A stretch of 64,000 nucleotides of DNA from Lenzites betulinus. Its lineage: Eukaryota; Basidiomycota; Agaricomycetes; Polyporales; Polyporaceae. The notes below the pieces were generated by a model, which made no database searches, had not been told where the DNA came from, and saw only the letters and a list, made by a program, of their open reading frames with translations. Where the stretch lies: contig JABYQU010000024.1 of assembly GCA_022264855.1 (NCBI GenBank), positions 426,658 to 490,657 of the forward strand, given 5' to 3'. Position numbers and translations under genes: made by a program. Positions 34,243 to 47,290 of this stretch are shown piece by piece. Position 1 is the stretch's first letter; each line of letters starts with the position of its first letter.

Positions 34243-37200
34243 ATGACTCGTTCCGTCGATGGAAACATACCAGAGGTTTCCTCTGCCGCTCCTTGTGACC
34301 GAGATCACGACGGAAGGCCAAGAAAGCGGCGAAGGATATCCTCAGGTAAGTTTCATTGCATGTACGATATCTTTCACGGCCGACGACAGTAGGCCCAAAC
34401 ATTTGCAGTCCCACAATACAACAAATAATCCTTGAAGAGATCGATCTTGAGGTTGCTATCCGTCGTCGGATAGCTGCCACTGTTGAGTCCCGCCTCGCCT
34501 GGACTCTACTTCTACAAGAGTCCCTACAAACGAGCACCGGAACCCGTGCGCAGACACCAGTTTTTCTTGCTAAGAACTAAGCTTATCTCTGGACCAGGCT
34601 TGGACGACTTCCGTACCGCGTCTCTGGACGCTCTCGATGCTGTAGAAGCCCCCTGCGACCTCATTTTCGATAGAGAAGTCCGCCTAGCGCCCTTACCTCT
34701 CCGTGCTCCAGCGGCTGTCGCACCCATTCCCAGCATACCCACTATTGAAACAACCCACGCCGGTAACTCCTCTCGCTCTTCACGGACACGCGGGCCTCCG
34801 CGCGTGCCAGCCCCCCGCGAGCGTCTACTATACATCCGCAACACTGCAACAGACCCACCAGAAGTTGCTAAACTCGCCTGCCACGTCTGTGCACGCTCAG
34901 ACTTTTCGAGCCTCCAAGGGCTGCTGAACCACTGTCGCCTCCGGCACCAGATTGAGTATGGCAGCCACGACGAGTGTATGCAAAGTTGTGCGGTACTTGT
35001 GCCTGAAGAACAACGCGACTGGGTCGTCGCATGCGGGATTGAAGTTGGTGGGGTGAGCTTGCCGAGTCTGCGGAGGCTCTTCGAACTCGCGGTTGGCGCG
35101 GGAGACGAAGTGGTAATTCCGGCGAGGAAAGTATCTCCTGTTGCACCCGTGCTTCCGAAGACGGCTCTACATGAGGTAGCCCCAGCTCCGGAGGCTGGAC
35201 ATCCTGACCATGCAGCCCAGGAAACGCTTCCTCGGGCCAGTGCGCATGTCACGAAAACCTTGGGATACCATGCCGATACTCCGGCGCTTGCACCTTTCCT
35301 CGGACGTGCACCAAAGAAACGCCGCATCAATATTCGTGCAAATCAAGACGAGCCAGTAGAGATTGAAGACGTTCACAATGCGTCACGGTTGAACGGGAAA
35401 CAGGCGTGGCGTCAAGCCTATTCTCACCGCAATATCGCCCGGGAAGAGCTAGACGAGGTGGTTCCGCTCAACGAGCTGCCAAACAGTTTGGTGGCTGCAG
35501 AAAAGCTTCCACAAGAGGACGGCGAACAAAGCGAACATCTAGGTAGCAAGGGAACATCTGCCTTGCAGCAGCTCTCTGGCACTCGATTCCACATCAACGC
35601 ACGTGTAAACGTAGCGGATCATAGCCTTTTCCTCCAGCCGAGTATGTCTTGCACCATGTCGTAATCACTCGAGTTCTCATAACTCGAGCTATAGACTCCC
35701 GTCCTACCGAATGCCCAAACCACACACATCGATGGCGACTGACAGTGACTTCGCCGTCATATGTGAGCCCTCCCTTTTTATGCTGTCTATACGTGCTCAT
35801 CCCATTGGCAGAGTCTCCCAATCGCGTCCCTCTTGCGCAAGTTGACCGTCAAATGCGCTACGGACCCCCCTCCTGCGTCTTTACTCGAACCTCTCATCAT
35901 CTCGGGACCACCGTTCGTGGTCATGGGCACTACGGATAGACCGTTCATTGCGCGCCTCACATTTACGTGGACCGGTACGATGAATCCCCCAACGGAGATC
36001 GAACATTGGGTAGAGGTGCGTAGGCCTCCCGTCACCCTCTCCTGGCGTAGGCTGACGTATTTTGTGCACTTCCCATTTGCCTAGCTGGACCCAATGCATT
36101 ATGCAAACCCTGTGCTTGGTGACGAGCAGGTGTTCGATGTCGAGCTGGACCGGAGCACCGAGCTTCTCCCTGTGTCTGCTGATGTCAAAGAGCCTAGTAT
36201 AGAGGACATGTGCGACCCGAAAACTACGTCTGGTGATGCAGATGCGGATGAATCCAAGGAAGCCGAAGTAGAGCCTGGTGAGACAACTCATCATCCCGCG
36301 CGCACTAATACTAACGCGTGTATGTCCAGCTTACTCAGTAAAACTTCGTTCCCTCCTACCCCAGTTCCCTATGACTCTCAAAGGTGCGCGTTCTGGTACG
36401 CAATTCTTTGCTTCGCCTTCTCATTGCGGCCTTCGTAGACGTCAAAGGGCGGTTCTCATCGCGGCTACCGTATACACTCGCCAATACCCGGGCGCAGTTG
36501 CAGGCTATGAATTACGGCCACAGGAAGGCTGTCGAAGTCAGGCACACTTCCTCCTGTTAAGCGAGCTCCGAGAAGCTAAACATAACTTCTCCTTCTCTAG
36601 ATGGGTCGCGCGCGAGCGCTGCGCGATGCCTATGCGCAGCTAATAGAGGAAGACCACGATCCGGGCGCCGTGGCCCTCACGGCCGTGGACGTATTTCGGT
36701 GGCTGGAAGAAGGGGGCTTTTTCATGCGTGCCACTCCCACAGGCACCCTCTCCGAAGCGCAGAAGAGCGCAAAATCTTCACGGCGGCAGCGTGGTGCACG
36801 TCCGGGTACACTGGAGGGCAACACATACTGCCGGACGTGCGGCCTCCACAGAGCGTTTCATCCCGACGTTGGTGCGGACGAAGACACGAAACCTGCGCAG
36901 GTGCATGTGGACATCAAGCCTGCAGCGCTCGGCGCGGCGCTGGAGCGGGGATTGTGCACGAACTTTGAGGGCGAAAGCGCAACGCCAACGCAGAGGCCAA
37001 TTTTCGACGTCGGCGCGCTCATCAAATACACACCTGACGATACGGCATCCCCGGTTCCGTATGGACTCAGTCGTACGATCTTCGTGGCACCTTCGCCGTC
37101 CCAGGGCAAGGCCCTCGGACCCAATCCCCCTGCTTCTCCTGCGGATTTGGTTGCCGTGGCCGATCCCAAACTCGTAGTCGCTATCCAACGCCTGACCGGC

Positions 37201-37815
37201 CTCCCACAGCCGCTCAATAGGCCAGCAGACGAGCTCGCCGCCCCTAACGGCGACATATCGTATACACCTTTCGCTCAGCTGACGCGGGCAGAAACCGCGG
37301 CGCAGCTGTCGCCTTCAGCTGTCCTCGCGGTGGTGCTGAGGCCGCTGGTGCGCCACCTCGTCGGTCGCGGGGTCGACGCGCTGCGGCAGGACGAGGCCGC
37401 GCTGCGCGTTGCTACCGGGCGCCACGAGCGTGCTCGGCGCGCCACGACCGCGACCTCCGGGGTCGCGCGACGGGTGCTCGCTCCTGCGCACGTTCTCCGT
37501 GGTGTGCGCGCGGCGGGTGCGCGGGCGGGCACAACAGGGGCGGCGCTGCGGGTGTGCCTCGCGCGGCTGGGGGAACCTTCTGCATCGCAGGACAGCGGGA
37601 GCGCGCCGGGGGCGACGGCTCCGGAGGAGGGGGAGTTTCATATCGCGCGTGGAGCGGTTGCAACGGCGGGGGAGGCGCTGGGGCTGAGTAAGGTGAGCGG
37701 TGTCCGAGCGGGCGGAGACGCGGAGGGAGAGATGGATGGCGCGATCATGTCTGGTCCGGGGGAAGTTCTGCCGGGAAGCGTGGTCGTGAAGGCGGAGGAG
37801 GAGGAAGTTGGGTGA
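34243..37815 (+). CDS. YEATS-domain protein with a zinc-finger-like motif
   Basis: Nine exons (34243-34345, 34390-34545, 34598-35641, 35695-35762, 35812-36015, 36085-36277, 36330-36383, 36439-36536, 36601-37815) give 1044 residues. Residues about 20-35 are basic (PRKRRRI). A helical segment (ILEEIDLEVAIRRRIAATVE) follows. Near residue 180 lies CHVCARSDFSSLQGLLNHCR with a downstream His, a C2H2-like finger. The YEATS fold spans about 420-560: THRWRLTVTSPSY, PIASLLRKLTVKC, then PPFVVMGTTDRPFIARLTF. A second CxxC-type motif (NTYCRTCGLHRAFH) is in the C-terminal part, and the tail is Ala/Arg-rich. YEATS domains read acyl-lysine on histones; the architecture recalls YEATS2-type complex subunits, but orthology is not proven. 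Confidence 0.8.
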
Positions 37816-38506
37816 GCGTGTGGAATCTGAATCGGGATCGGGGTGCATGTGCGGGCTGGTAATGCATTATCGGAGGTTGCTCGCTCTTGGCTGCGTCTTG
37901 TGGGGTGGATTCGCGATATGATATCGATCGTGAGTTGCAGTAGCTCTCTGCAAAGTCGCCCTCTCCTGACTGTTCTCTCCCGCGCTAGACCAAGCAGGTT
38001 GGGTGGGGGTGTCGAATATGCGGACTCGGCGACCGTACATATGCTGATGATGGTGTCTGGACGGTAATTATGGAACTGGGACCTGGTGGTTCCCGCGGTC
38101 CGGACCTCGGCGTGCTGTAGGGCGTCTTATGCTGAAATTGGGACAGAATCAGAGGAAGAGTGTTCTTCCGTCGATCCTGCGCGCGCTGGGCCCAGCCGTA
38201 CTAGCGTGTGCAACATACTGACAACTGTGGTTCGAGGAGCGCGGCGTGACATTAGTGCCCGGGACCCCATCACACTGCCCACATGTTGTCCAAAGAGTCT
38301 AGTGCTTCACTCCGCTGTCCTCTTTCTCTTCCTCCTCACCGTTCCCCGCGGTCGTGCTCCCCCTGCTTCCCGCGTGCTCGCTGTGTGCAGCCCAGAGCCC
38401 TCAGCTTACGCGGATCGAGGCCCCCACTGTCTTTACGCTTTCTTGAGCCTCCGCTCGACCACACGCGTCGCCCGCACCTGCACTCTCCACCTAGGAACAC
38501 TCACAC
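37816..38506. other. Intergenic, promoter of the DUF6534 gene
   Basis: Nothing recognised other than C/T-rich sequence near 38300-38500 typical of a fungal leader. Confidence 0.4.
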
Positions 38507-40412
38507 ATGGAGACGTTTAACAAAGACAGCACATTCGGCGCCGCGTTCGCTGGCTTCGCAGCGTCCACAGTGTACATACATTCCTGCTTCCCTTCGCATG
38601 GAAAATGATCGCTGATCGTCCCTCGCGCCCCTGCACAGCTGCCTCGGCGTCCTGAGCACACAAGCGTACACATACTTCAGGCGATACCCACTCGACAAGC
38701 CGTTCTACAAGGGACTGGTACGCGTCGCTTGACCCCACGGGCATACTCCTCAATGACTCACAAGTCCCTCTTCACCCCTCCTCTCATGCATGTTGTGCGT
38801 CTTGCAGGTCGTCGGTCTCTGGTGCGTGTGCTGCGTGCAGCAGATTGTAGGCGCTTGGTGTGCTAGGTGCTGACGCGTGTCTCGCAAGGTTGCTCGAAAT
38901 TGCGGACCAGGCTCTCATCGCCCATGCCGTGTATAGTTACCTTGTCACGTAAGTTGCTTGCATTCGCTTCTGGTAGCATTGCCTCATTTGGCGGGACAGT
39001 TACTGGGGAGCCGTTGAAGTCCTCATCGCGCCACCCATATGGTCTCTCATCGTGAGTGTTATTTTCCGCAGCCATCAGAGCGGGCGTTCACACATTTTAT
39101 AGCTTCAAATCACGTTCGGCGTAAGTACCGCTACCTAGGTTGACACGCGAAGATTCGCGTGGGCTTACAAGAGTATTGTACATGCAGGTCGTCACAGGAA
39201 CGATAGTCAAACTGTGAGTAATCCGAGTCGACGCTACCTCCACCCGAACGCTCATCAGCTCATCTACGACGTTAGCAACTTTGCAATGCGCGTCTGGCGA
39301 TGTATGCGACTTTTTCCCGCTAAGACATCAAACGTGCTTGCTCACCTCACGTTCAGTCAGTAATCAGAATATCGCGGTCACAGGGCTCATCGTAAGTATA
39401 GCTCGCTCTGAACGTAGAAGGCAGACCTGACCGCTTCTTATAGATCCTGCTAACTTTTGCGGAATTCGGTACGTTACAATTCTTCGGCAGCATTGACCAC
39501 ATATATTGAATCACTGCTCTGTGATGAAGGTGTTGCTGGTCGTAAGCACTCCCACCTCCGATTTTGATTGATCCCCCATGTCTGATCCTCCCCATCTCTC
39601 AGTCTATACCGTCAAGGGGTGTGTCATTAATCCTTGCGTATTCTCACCGTCACATTGGCTGACACTTGTTGTAGCTTCCAACTCGACAGTCTTGCACACA
39701 TAGCACAGATGAAGATCGTAGGCACCCTCTCGCTCGGCCTTGGCATGGCCACGGACGTCGTCATCGCTGCAGCGCTCTGCTTCTTCCTGCGCAATCTGCG
39801 GACAGGGCACCGACAGTACGTTTCGGTCCGATCATCAGGCGTTTTGGCACTGATGATTTCCTTGATGAAGAGATGACTCGGTGGTCAACTCGCTCATCCT
39901 CTATGCCATCAGCACAGGTGGACTGACGAGGTACGTTAGCGTCGCGCCTCCCCCGTGCAGTGCTGACCGCGGGGTAAATGCAGTGTGATCAGTCTGACGA
40001 CGCTGATTTTGGTGAGGGATGATTGAACCGGCTTTTGATTGAAATCGTACTAATAAGCGCAGTATAACTTCATGCCGGGGAACTTCATCTTCATGGCGTT
40101 CTACTTCGTGCTGAGCAAAAGTACGCCGTTTCACAACCTTCTATGTATCAGAGTCTAACGCCCCTTTGACAGTCTACGCGAACTCTTTCCTCGCTGCGTG
40201 CGTTGTGCATCATTAATTCATACAGCGCTCATCATTGATTGCTTATACATCCTATTAGACTGAATACGCGTAGAATCAGCCGCGGACGGGGAACAGACGC
40301 GGAAACGAACACGATGCCTACTTTCCTCATGGTCGGGAAGGTCACACAGAGGACCATCCACATCGACACAAACCATCAACAAGGAGTACATATCACAACA
40401 ACCCCTAAATGA
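38507..40412 (+). CDS. DUF6534-type seven-helix membrane protein
   Basis: Spliced by hand into 18 exons, several very short (LQITFG is 18 nt; the exon at 39530-39542 is 13 nt). The product follows the family from end to end: STFGAAFAGFAAST, LGVLSTQAYTYFRRYPLDKP, LLEIADQALIAHAVYSYL, VVTGTIVKL, FAMRVWR, then AQMKIVGTLSLGLGMATDVV, ALCFFLRNLRTG, NSLILYAISTGGLT, NFMPGNFIFMAFYFVLSKIY and ANSFLA-LNTR. These proteins have about seven membrane helices and are widespread in mushroom-forming fungi, with no established function. The frame closes at 40410-40412 after a Thr-rich tail. Confidence is high for the family, moderate for each small exon. Confidence 0.82.
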
Positions 40413-41711
40413 CGTCAAGCTGACCAGCTTATAGCAGATGTCGCAACCCTCACCAATGAAGGTCGACTCCAAGGGCGGATTCCCCTCCGTACGTCCTTGC
40501 ACTGCATCAAAAGGCGTTTTTACAGCGACTGACTCAAGCGACACATAGAACACGAACTACGTGGAAGCATGGTAAAATACCTCTACCTCACGCGCATGCT
40601 ATCAGATGTACCACTAGAACGTACGTGCGCCCTCTTCCTGGACCCACACTTGCCGATCACCACCTTACCGATCAACCATCTGCATCAGCCCCCGTATAAT
40701 TGTGCCAGCCACCGTTTCCGTGTTGTCCGGGCCTCTTCTTGCCTCACCGTTGTATCTTTACCCCCACGTGCTACCCATCGCCGTGCAGTGCACAGGCTCA
40801 CCGACCATCCACCCGTCCGTCTCATCCTACTCTGTGTTCGCAACGTTCATTCCTGGCTGTGTCCATACTTGTACTGTCGCCGTTGTTTCCTCCTCCCACC
40901 TTTCCGCGCCGTTATCGATCTTGTGATACACGTCCTTCTGGCCGTGTCCGTGTCCGCGCGTTGCAGTCGTATCGCTCTCTTTCATTTGTTTTCCTTTGTC
41001 TGCAATGTATAAATTTCCACTACAGCCTCCGTGAAGCCATTCTGAGTATGGGTATGCAGGCGTCATGCGGTATGGTCTCTGGTGCTCTGAGCCGACGAAC
41101 GTGTACTAACCTCGCAGTATCTGCAGAATGCTTTAGAGCCTGGGCATCACCTAGTGCAGCACTGCAACCTGCGATAAGTACTTGCACCCGATCGTGATCG
41201 CGAGAAAGTTGTTTGACGATACAAACGCCTCGGTCCGAGTTCGTCATCTTGCACAGCGCTCTCATGTACGCACAGACATCCTCCGAACCTCTGGGGTCCG
41301 TCTCAACCACCTCTACCAGCTGAACTCGGGGTATGAATTGCGACACAAATCTACACGGGCGACTTCGTTACGCATACGAGTACAGTTTGATTTGAGGCGT
41401 GCTGTACGGCGGTGCGTATAGTAACCGTTTATTGGCGGTTTGGCGAGTACTTACATACTTCGGCCCGAAGACCTCTGTCGGGTAGTGTCGCGATGGAGGC
41501 GTAACGTTTTTGACAGACCCTGTGTCCTCGGACCTGCCCTCGTCCCCTGAGTTCTGCGTACGATTGCTCGCACAGCCCATCGTAATTTGCCTCTTTTTCT
41601 GCTGCATCGCGCCCGCCGTTTCTCGCCACCTCCCACCATCTGCCTCGCCCGACGCCCTCTTTGACTTACTCCTGCGCTCATCCGCCTTCTTGCCAGGTTC
41701 CTAGCAGCACG
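40413..41711. other. 1.3 kb C/T-rich intergenic region
   Basis: Open frames are present but unrecognised. A Ser/Gly-rich segment at about 40440-40550 could be an alternative 3' exon of the DUF6534 gene. Confidence 0.35.
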
Positions 41712-42467
41712 ATGATTAACGACGACAAAGCGGTATTGGCGCAGCAGGGCAGCTCGCAGACCCCCCAGGGGCCCCCACCGCCTGCGTACGGACAATCTCC
41801 CAACGACAAGGGCCCCACAGGTGCATACGGCGCCCACCCACCTCAGACATACGTCTCGCCACAACCACAGCAATACCCCTCGGAATCGTTCTTCCCCCCG
41901 CAGGGGGCGGGGTCGTCTGGTACCCCGGGTGAGCCGATGTACCCTCAGTACACGGCCGGAGGCTCGCCATGGTACCCTCCCCCGCAAGTCGTCGTGCAGC
42001 AGCCTCCGGCAGTCCTCAGCGCGGGCGCACAATACCAGCAGCAGTGTGAGTCCTTCGACACCTCCCTCCGACCGGAGACAGCGCGCTGACTCACACGTTC
42101 GTTCATCTCGGTGCCATCTGCCTCGTTTACCAGTGTTCGCGATGTGCGCGGCGGGGAACCACGACATCCAGAAGAAGCACGGTATCGCAGGCATCATCGG
42201 CGCGATCGTCTTCTTCCCAATTGGCCTTCTCTGTCTCATGTGAGTGCACATCCCGTTCGACGCGCCGCGAGCACAACTGCCGCTGCCTGTGCGTCTCGCC
42301 CGCGACCCCCGCGCGGCAGGGATTCGCGTTGATGGAGGGCGGCAGGCTGCGAGCATAACAGTGATCTTGCGAAGCGTGGCGACTCGAATATCTCCATATT
42401 GACAGCTCCGTCTTGCAGGGCCGATACGGAGAAGCGGTGTGTGCGATGCGGTGCCCGCGTAGGTTGA
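41712..42467 (+). CDS. BRI3-like small membrane protein with Pro/Gln/Tyr-rich N-terminus
   Basis: Three exons, 41712-42045, 42134-42239 and 42419-42467, give 162 residues. The first 110 residues are rich in Pro, Gln, Tyr and Gly (PPPPAYGQ, PQQYPSE), as in many small endolysosomal or plasma-membrane adaptors. The C-terminus has a Cys-containing loop (MCAAGNHDIQKKHG), one hydrophobic segment (IAGIIGAIVFFPIGLLCLM) and a zinc-ribbon-like end RCVRCGARV. This hydrophobic-segment-plus-CxxC layout matches the Brain protein I3 family. It forms a tandem pair with the gene at 43765; introns 1 and 2 have the same positions and phases. Confidence 0.78.
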
Positions 42468-43764
42468 AATTCGTGCTCGGCTAGTCGCGATGGGTCAGGG
42501 GGTGGGTCGGACACCGCGTTCTCGCGCGGGAACCGGAGGGCCTCAGCATATCGTATATGCGTGGCGGGCGTTGATGCACCTGTCTAGTGCGGGCTGATCA
42601 ACACGGGGCGGTTGGGACGTACTCGAGGTTCGGGGCCGCAGCGTTGGCGCGCGCTGTTGGGACGTCCGCGCGTTTCCACTGTGCATTGTTGAATGTTGGA
42701 CAGAATGGCTTCTAGTACAGTATTGGACTTACTGCTTCCGCGGCGCTGTATTTCATATCTTTTTGGGCACAATGTGACTGTATGTGCGTTTGGGGATGGC
42801 GTGGGCACGCGGTGCAGATGATTGCACACATCATGCCTGTGTCGATAGGCCGCCGCCTGCGGTCTGGTCGAGATGGAGCGAGGGAGCAAACTGAGAGCAA
42901 TTCCCCGAGCTGAAGTTGAAATGGCGGGTTTACGACACAGCAATTCGACGGCAGGATGCCCAACTTGATTCTGCCCTCAGATAGGATCTCGCTAGGCTGT
43001 GAAATTTCCGAAGAGTCACGGACTTCGTATAGCACCTCCCAAAACGCATCGTCAGTACCGTTGGCGTCCTAAGGACGTATTTGACACTGGCCAAACGCCT
43101 CATCGAAGGCGTGCATCAATATCAGAGTTGTATGTACCGCAACATAGACCGCGAACACGTACTATGTACTGCTCTATCATTCATATATGGCCACATCGCG
43201 CCCAACCGGTGCTCGACAAGCGTGGAATCCAAATACAGGCGAAGATCCTCGCCCGCGAGCCCCTGCTAGAATTGCATAACTTTCCCAGCCTGTCAGCAAC
43301 GGTGCCGGCACAGTGGATTATGTACGTAGCCCAGTCCTGATGCCCGCACCGCATTGTAACAGTTGAGGGGTGGGGGCGCTGCCGAGCTATCCCCCTCCCG
43401 CCCGACGGTGCGATCGGAGGCAGTGGTCCGCTTCCGGAGGACAATTCGAATCGTGCGGTTCGTACACGACGTTCGGCGCTGATGCGTTCCGGAAACGTTT
43501 GTGGAGATGGATGTGCCCATGCAGATACAGCTGCGCGAGGGCAGATTGCTTAGTGGGGGTGGCTGGATGCGAAGGTATATAAGCAGTGCTGGGAGGGCGG
43601 ATGGGGGGTCCTCACTCACCTCCGCCGCCTCTCTTCTGCCTCTGGGACTTTTTGCGTCTTAGTCACGCTTCTGCTCTCTTCACTGTCCTCAAGTTCACTC
43701 TACCTTTGACCGACCACTTCTTCCGACTTTTTTCAACCACCTACTTCCATCTCCTATCCTCAAA
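42468..43764. other. 1.3 kb between the BRI3-like pair
   Basis: No gene seen. Its right end contains the TATA box and C/T-rich leader of the second BRI3-like gene. Confidence 0.4.
43576..43583 (+). promoter_or_regulatory. TATA box of the second BRI3-like gene
   Basis: TATATAAG 182 bp upstream of the start at 43765, followed by a long pyrimidine-rich leader. Confidence 0.6.
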
Positions 43765-44092
43765 ATGAACGCGGCACAGATGGGCAAGAACTACCAGGAT
43801 AACCGTACGTACCCCTCCGCCCCCTTCCCGCCCTTCGAGTGCGCGTTGCTGACCATAGACCGCACGACAGTGATGGCGATGTGCGCCTCGGGGAACCACG
43901 ATGTCTCGAAGAAGTACGGCGTGTGCGGCATCATCTGCGCCGTTCTCCTTTTCCCCTGCGGTCTCATCTGTCTATTGTAAGTGATCATCATACACGTAAC
44001 GCACCAAAAAAACTAGGGGACTGACCGCTGTTGCGCCCCTCACCAGTTCGGACGTCGAGAAGCGTTGCGTGCGCTGTGGCGCGAAGGTCTGA
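43765..44092 (+). CDS. BRI3-like minimal membrane protein
   Basis: Exons 43765-43804, 43871-43976 and 44047-44092 give 63 residues. After a 14-residue leader come MCASGNHDVSKKYGV, a hydrophobic segment (CGIICAVLLFPCGLICLL) and SDVEKRCVRCGAKV at the end. It is essentially the C-terminal half of the 41712 gene without its Pro-rich extension. The middle exons of both genes are 106 nt long with the same phases, so they arose by duplication. Family function is unclear; the animal homologue BRI3 is endolysosomal. The strong TATA box and pyrimidine leader suggest good expression. Confidence 0.78.
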
Positions 44093-47000
44093 GAGGCTGT
44101 GGCCTTCACCCAGTTATCATCCGAACCGGCGTGGCCTTCCAACCCACTGTCATTCCGTGTTCCTGTCCAGGGCCGTTCCTATCCTCTTATCGTCTGCGGG
44201 GGTTGATGGTGTCTCGGCGTGCATGCATGTAATACATTCCCTATATTCAACGACTCAACGACTCTACGGTATCGTATCTATTTCAGTGTCATATCGACGT
44301 CGCGACCGCTTTTGGATGACGTACCGCAGACCTGTTGGCATCTTGAATGTGCGCCACCAAAGGTACGGAGCGTCACGACGACAGTTGGACGCCGTTGTCG
44401 CCAAGGACGAGGTGTAAGTAGGTTAACGCCGACGCCGTCTTTGCGCGGAACACGCTGTCAAGTTGAATTGTGATATCACGGGTGGCGTTGTATGCACACG
44501 ACATCGGAGTGATTACTGCCGCCCATGCGCATATACGCCGGTGTTCCTGTAGCAGGAAGCAGAAAAGGAGGTTGAATAACGGGCAAAGTTCCGACGTAAC
44601 ATGTCGGCCTTATGGGACTCACCCAAGGCACATTTTGCATACACGACGTGGGATGTTCATCGTTCGAACGGCGGCCAACCGCCGTTCCAGAAGCTCGCGC
44701 TGTCTGAGTGCCCCTACGCGACATCCGGACAAAGTTGCGAGCATTAATGTCGCAAAGAAGTAGTGTTATTTCTGTCTTCGCCTGGACAACGTCCCGACCC
44801 CCCGACCCGAAGCTCGGTGGGTCAAACACAGCGGAGCATGTAGCGTAAATCGAGCACGACCAATAGAGCTCGCATGCGCGAAAAGGGCCACAAAGCGGTG
44901 GGATGCTCAGAAGGAAGGAGCACGGTCCGCGTAGCCGTCGGCTTTCCCGCCGGAGCAAATCCCTCACAACCAGCCCAAAGAGCGCGTGACATTCGCGGCA
45001 CAGACCGGCGCGTCTCGCGGTACGCCAGGCCTCCGCGGTGACCCAGGATCACAACCGGCCAGGGCCCAGGTGAGCACGGCGAAGCAGCAGAAGCACAAAG
45101 GCCGCAGAGCCCTCAGTCGTTGCGGTAGCCCCGCAGCGACGCGCATCACGCTACGCGAACCGAGCGGGAGCAGGACGGACTCCGACCAGTGGGAAGAGGA
45201 CGTAGGGCGTTGCGAGCTGCTCCACCGCGCAGTTGCGTGCGGATGCGTTGCCGCATCGTCGTGCATCTTCGCCGCAAGGTGAGCACTGAATTTCGAATAT
45301 TGCATGTTCGTCCGCGAAACAAAGATGTGGGCGGGGCGCGACCCGCCGCCGACGGCTGGCTGTATGCGGGGCTAACCTACACTCTAACCCCATCGGCAGA
45401 GCGGGCTTCCGTAACGAGTGGGCTTGGCGCACCAGCCGCCGCGACGGGGCCGCGTGGGGTGCATGTCCCGGACGCGGATCCCTGCGACGGCCCTTGCGAG
45501 GCGGAAACGTGGGACGCGCGCACGGCACCGGCCTGCGGTCTGTCTGTCTCTGCTCCGTGCACACTGTGCAGATGCTGCAGCGCTTCCGGAAGCGGCTGCG
45601 CGAGGAAGGGGTGCTTTGAAGCCAGGTGCGAGCCTGAAGCTTGGTGATCCTAGTCCGCGGCGATGACGAGCGTCCCGGGAAGCGTGGGCCCGAGATTACT
45701 GGGAGATTAGGTGAATGGGGCTGCCGCCTCGCTGCGGCATGTATTTTTGTGGGCGCAAATCGGAAGCGTGGCGCGAAGGCTCCCCCGCGTTGGTGGCGGT
45801 AGGGCGGGCGGGTCGCGAGCACGAGGCTACTATGCTGCTGAGATCGTTGCTAGGATCTGCACTCATACCCTCTGTCCTGGTCTGACTTGCACCGGAATGA
45901 GCTCGGCGAGGCGGGATATGCGACAGACCTTCGCTAGGATTGTTGAGAGAAGCCTGTGGTCACTAACTCCGTTCTAACACCCAACCGAAGATGGGCGCTT
46001 GTGCGCAACCGCTCGGGAGAAGTCGCCCACACCCGAGAGCATGAGTGGCAGTAGAGAAGAGCTCAACCGCTGCAACCTCCAGGTATAGCGTCATCCGCCG
46101 TAGGTCTTCTTCAGTTCATTTACCAAGGGGAGAGCAGCGTACCTGGCGGGCCCTGTGGGCTGAAAACTCGTGTTGGTGAGCGCGACCATCATTACGATAC
46201 GAAGACGTGCGATGTCCTGCAGGTGGTCCCGGCCGGTCCTTTCTCCGCGGCAAAGGTGGACATACCACCGCAATGTTGCCGTTTCGAGGCTCGGAAGGCC
46301 GCCCGGAAGTCAGACAGAGTGCAACTCGGGGCGAGTGTCCACGTTATCGAGCAGGTGTGAGTGAATCGTATTGTCGGTGCGGTGCGCGGATCCACGTAAA
46401 ACGGCGCTGCGTTTTGTTGGGCAGCGCGACTGGACCGCCCGGCGAAACGCCTGGGAGGTGTATTTCGAGTGATACGCTCACCAAGCTTCCCACAGGGCTA
46501 GCAGACACGGCGAGGGTGGTCCAATCATGTGGCGCAGCGGGCGGGACATTGCGCACGACCCCAGGCTGCGTATTCCGCGTGTCCGTCGTGTGATGCATTT
46601 GGGGAGGCGGCTGTCAGCTTCGCGTTCCCATGGTCGGCGGTGCTTCGCGAGGGTGGCAGAAGACGGAGCGCTGTGGTCGGGGTGGCATATTAGCAGGTGT
46701 CGGGCGGAAGCACAGGAGATTCGGGCGGTGCGCGCGGATGCAGCTAGAGAGTGTGTGCGGTGACGGTGAGCACGCGGAGGTGTTCCGGACGACGGGGACG
46801 GTGAGGAGGAGGCCAAGACGGGCGGCGAGACGAGAACGGGGACGCGGCGGCTGGCCAGCCTCATGTGCGCACGTGATTCGGACCCTGCACGACTACGCTC
46901 GCCCGCATTGCCGCTATAAATTGCATTCATTGTGCACGACGTGCGCTGCGTCGAGCCCTGGCTACACCTGCGCAACGAAGGGGGAAAGGACGAGAACGCC

Positions 47001-47290
47001 GAGCAGGAACCAGCAGCGGTCTCGTCTCGGCTTGCGACCCTTGCGCGCATTTTGAGATCGGCTGGGCAATCCGCGCCGCTCGGCATTCGAATCTAAGGGG
47101 GAGAGGGCGAAGAACTACTTGCTCTCCGTTATCTTCTCCACCACCACCATCTCCCCCCTCTTATAGCCCCGGCTCTCCCGACTGCTTGCCTACGACTGCT
47201 CACGACGTCCCCCACGACCTTTCCGGGCTCCAGGCGGCCCGTGAATGCTAGAGACGACGTCAACATACGACATCTGTTCACGCCTACATC
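44093..47290. other. 3.2 kb without a supported gene
   Basis: Frames occur on both strands but none shows a family pattern, signal peptide or coherent splicing. The final 200 bp contain the Nha1 promoter; CTATAAAT at 46913-46920 and TTATAGC near 47160 are weak TATA-like sites. Confidence 0.45.

Noticed and set aside
46478..47086. 202-codon minus-strand frame upstream of the antiporter
   Set aside because: No conserved pattern; composition fits random GC-rich sequence.
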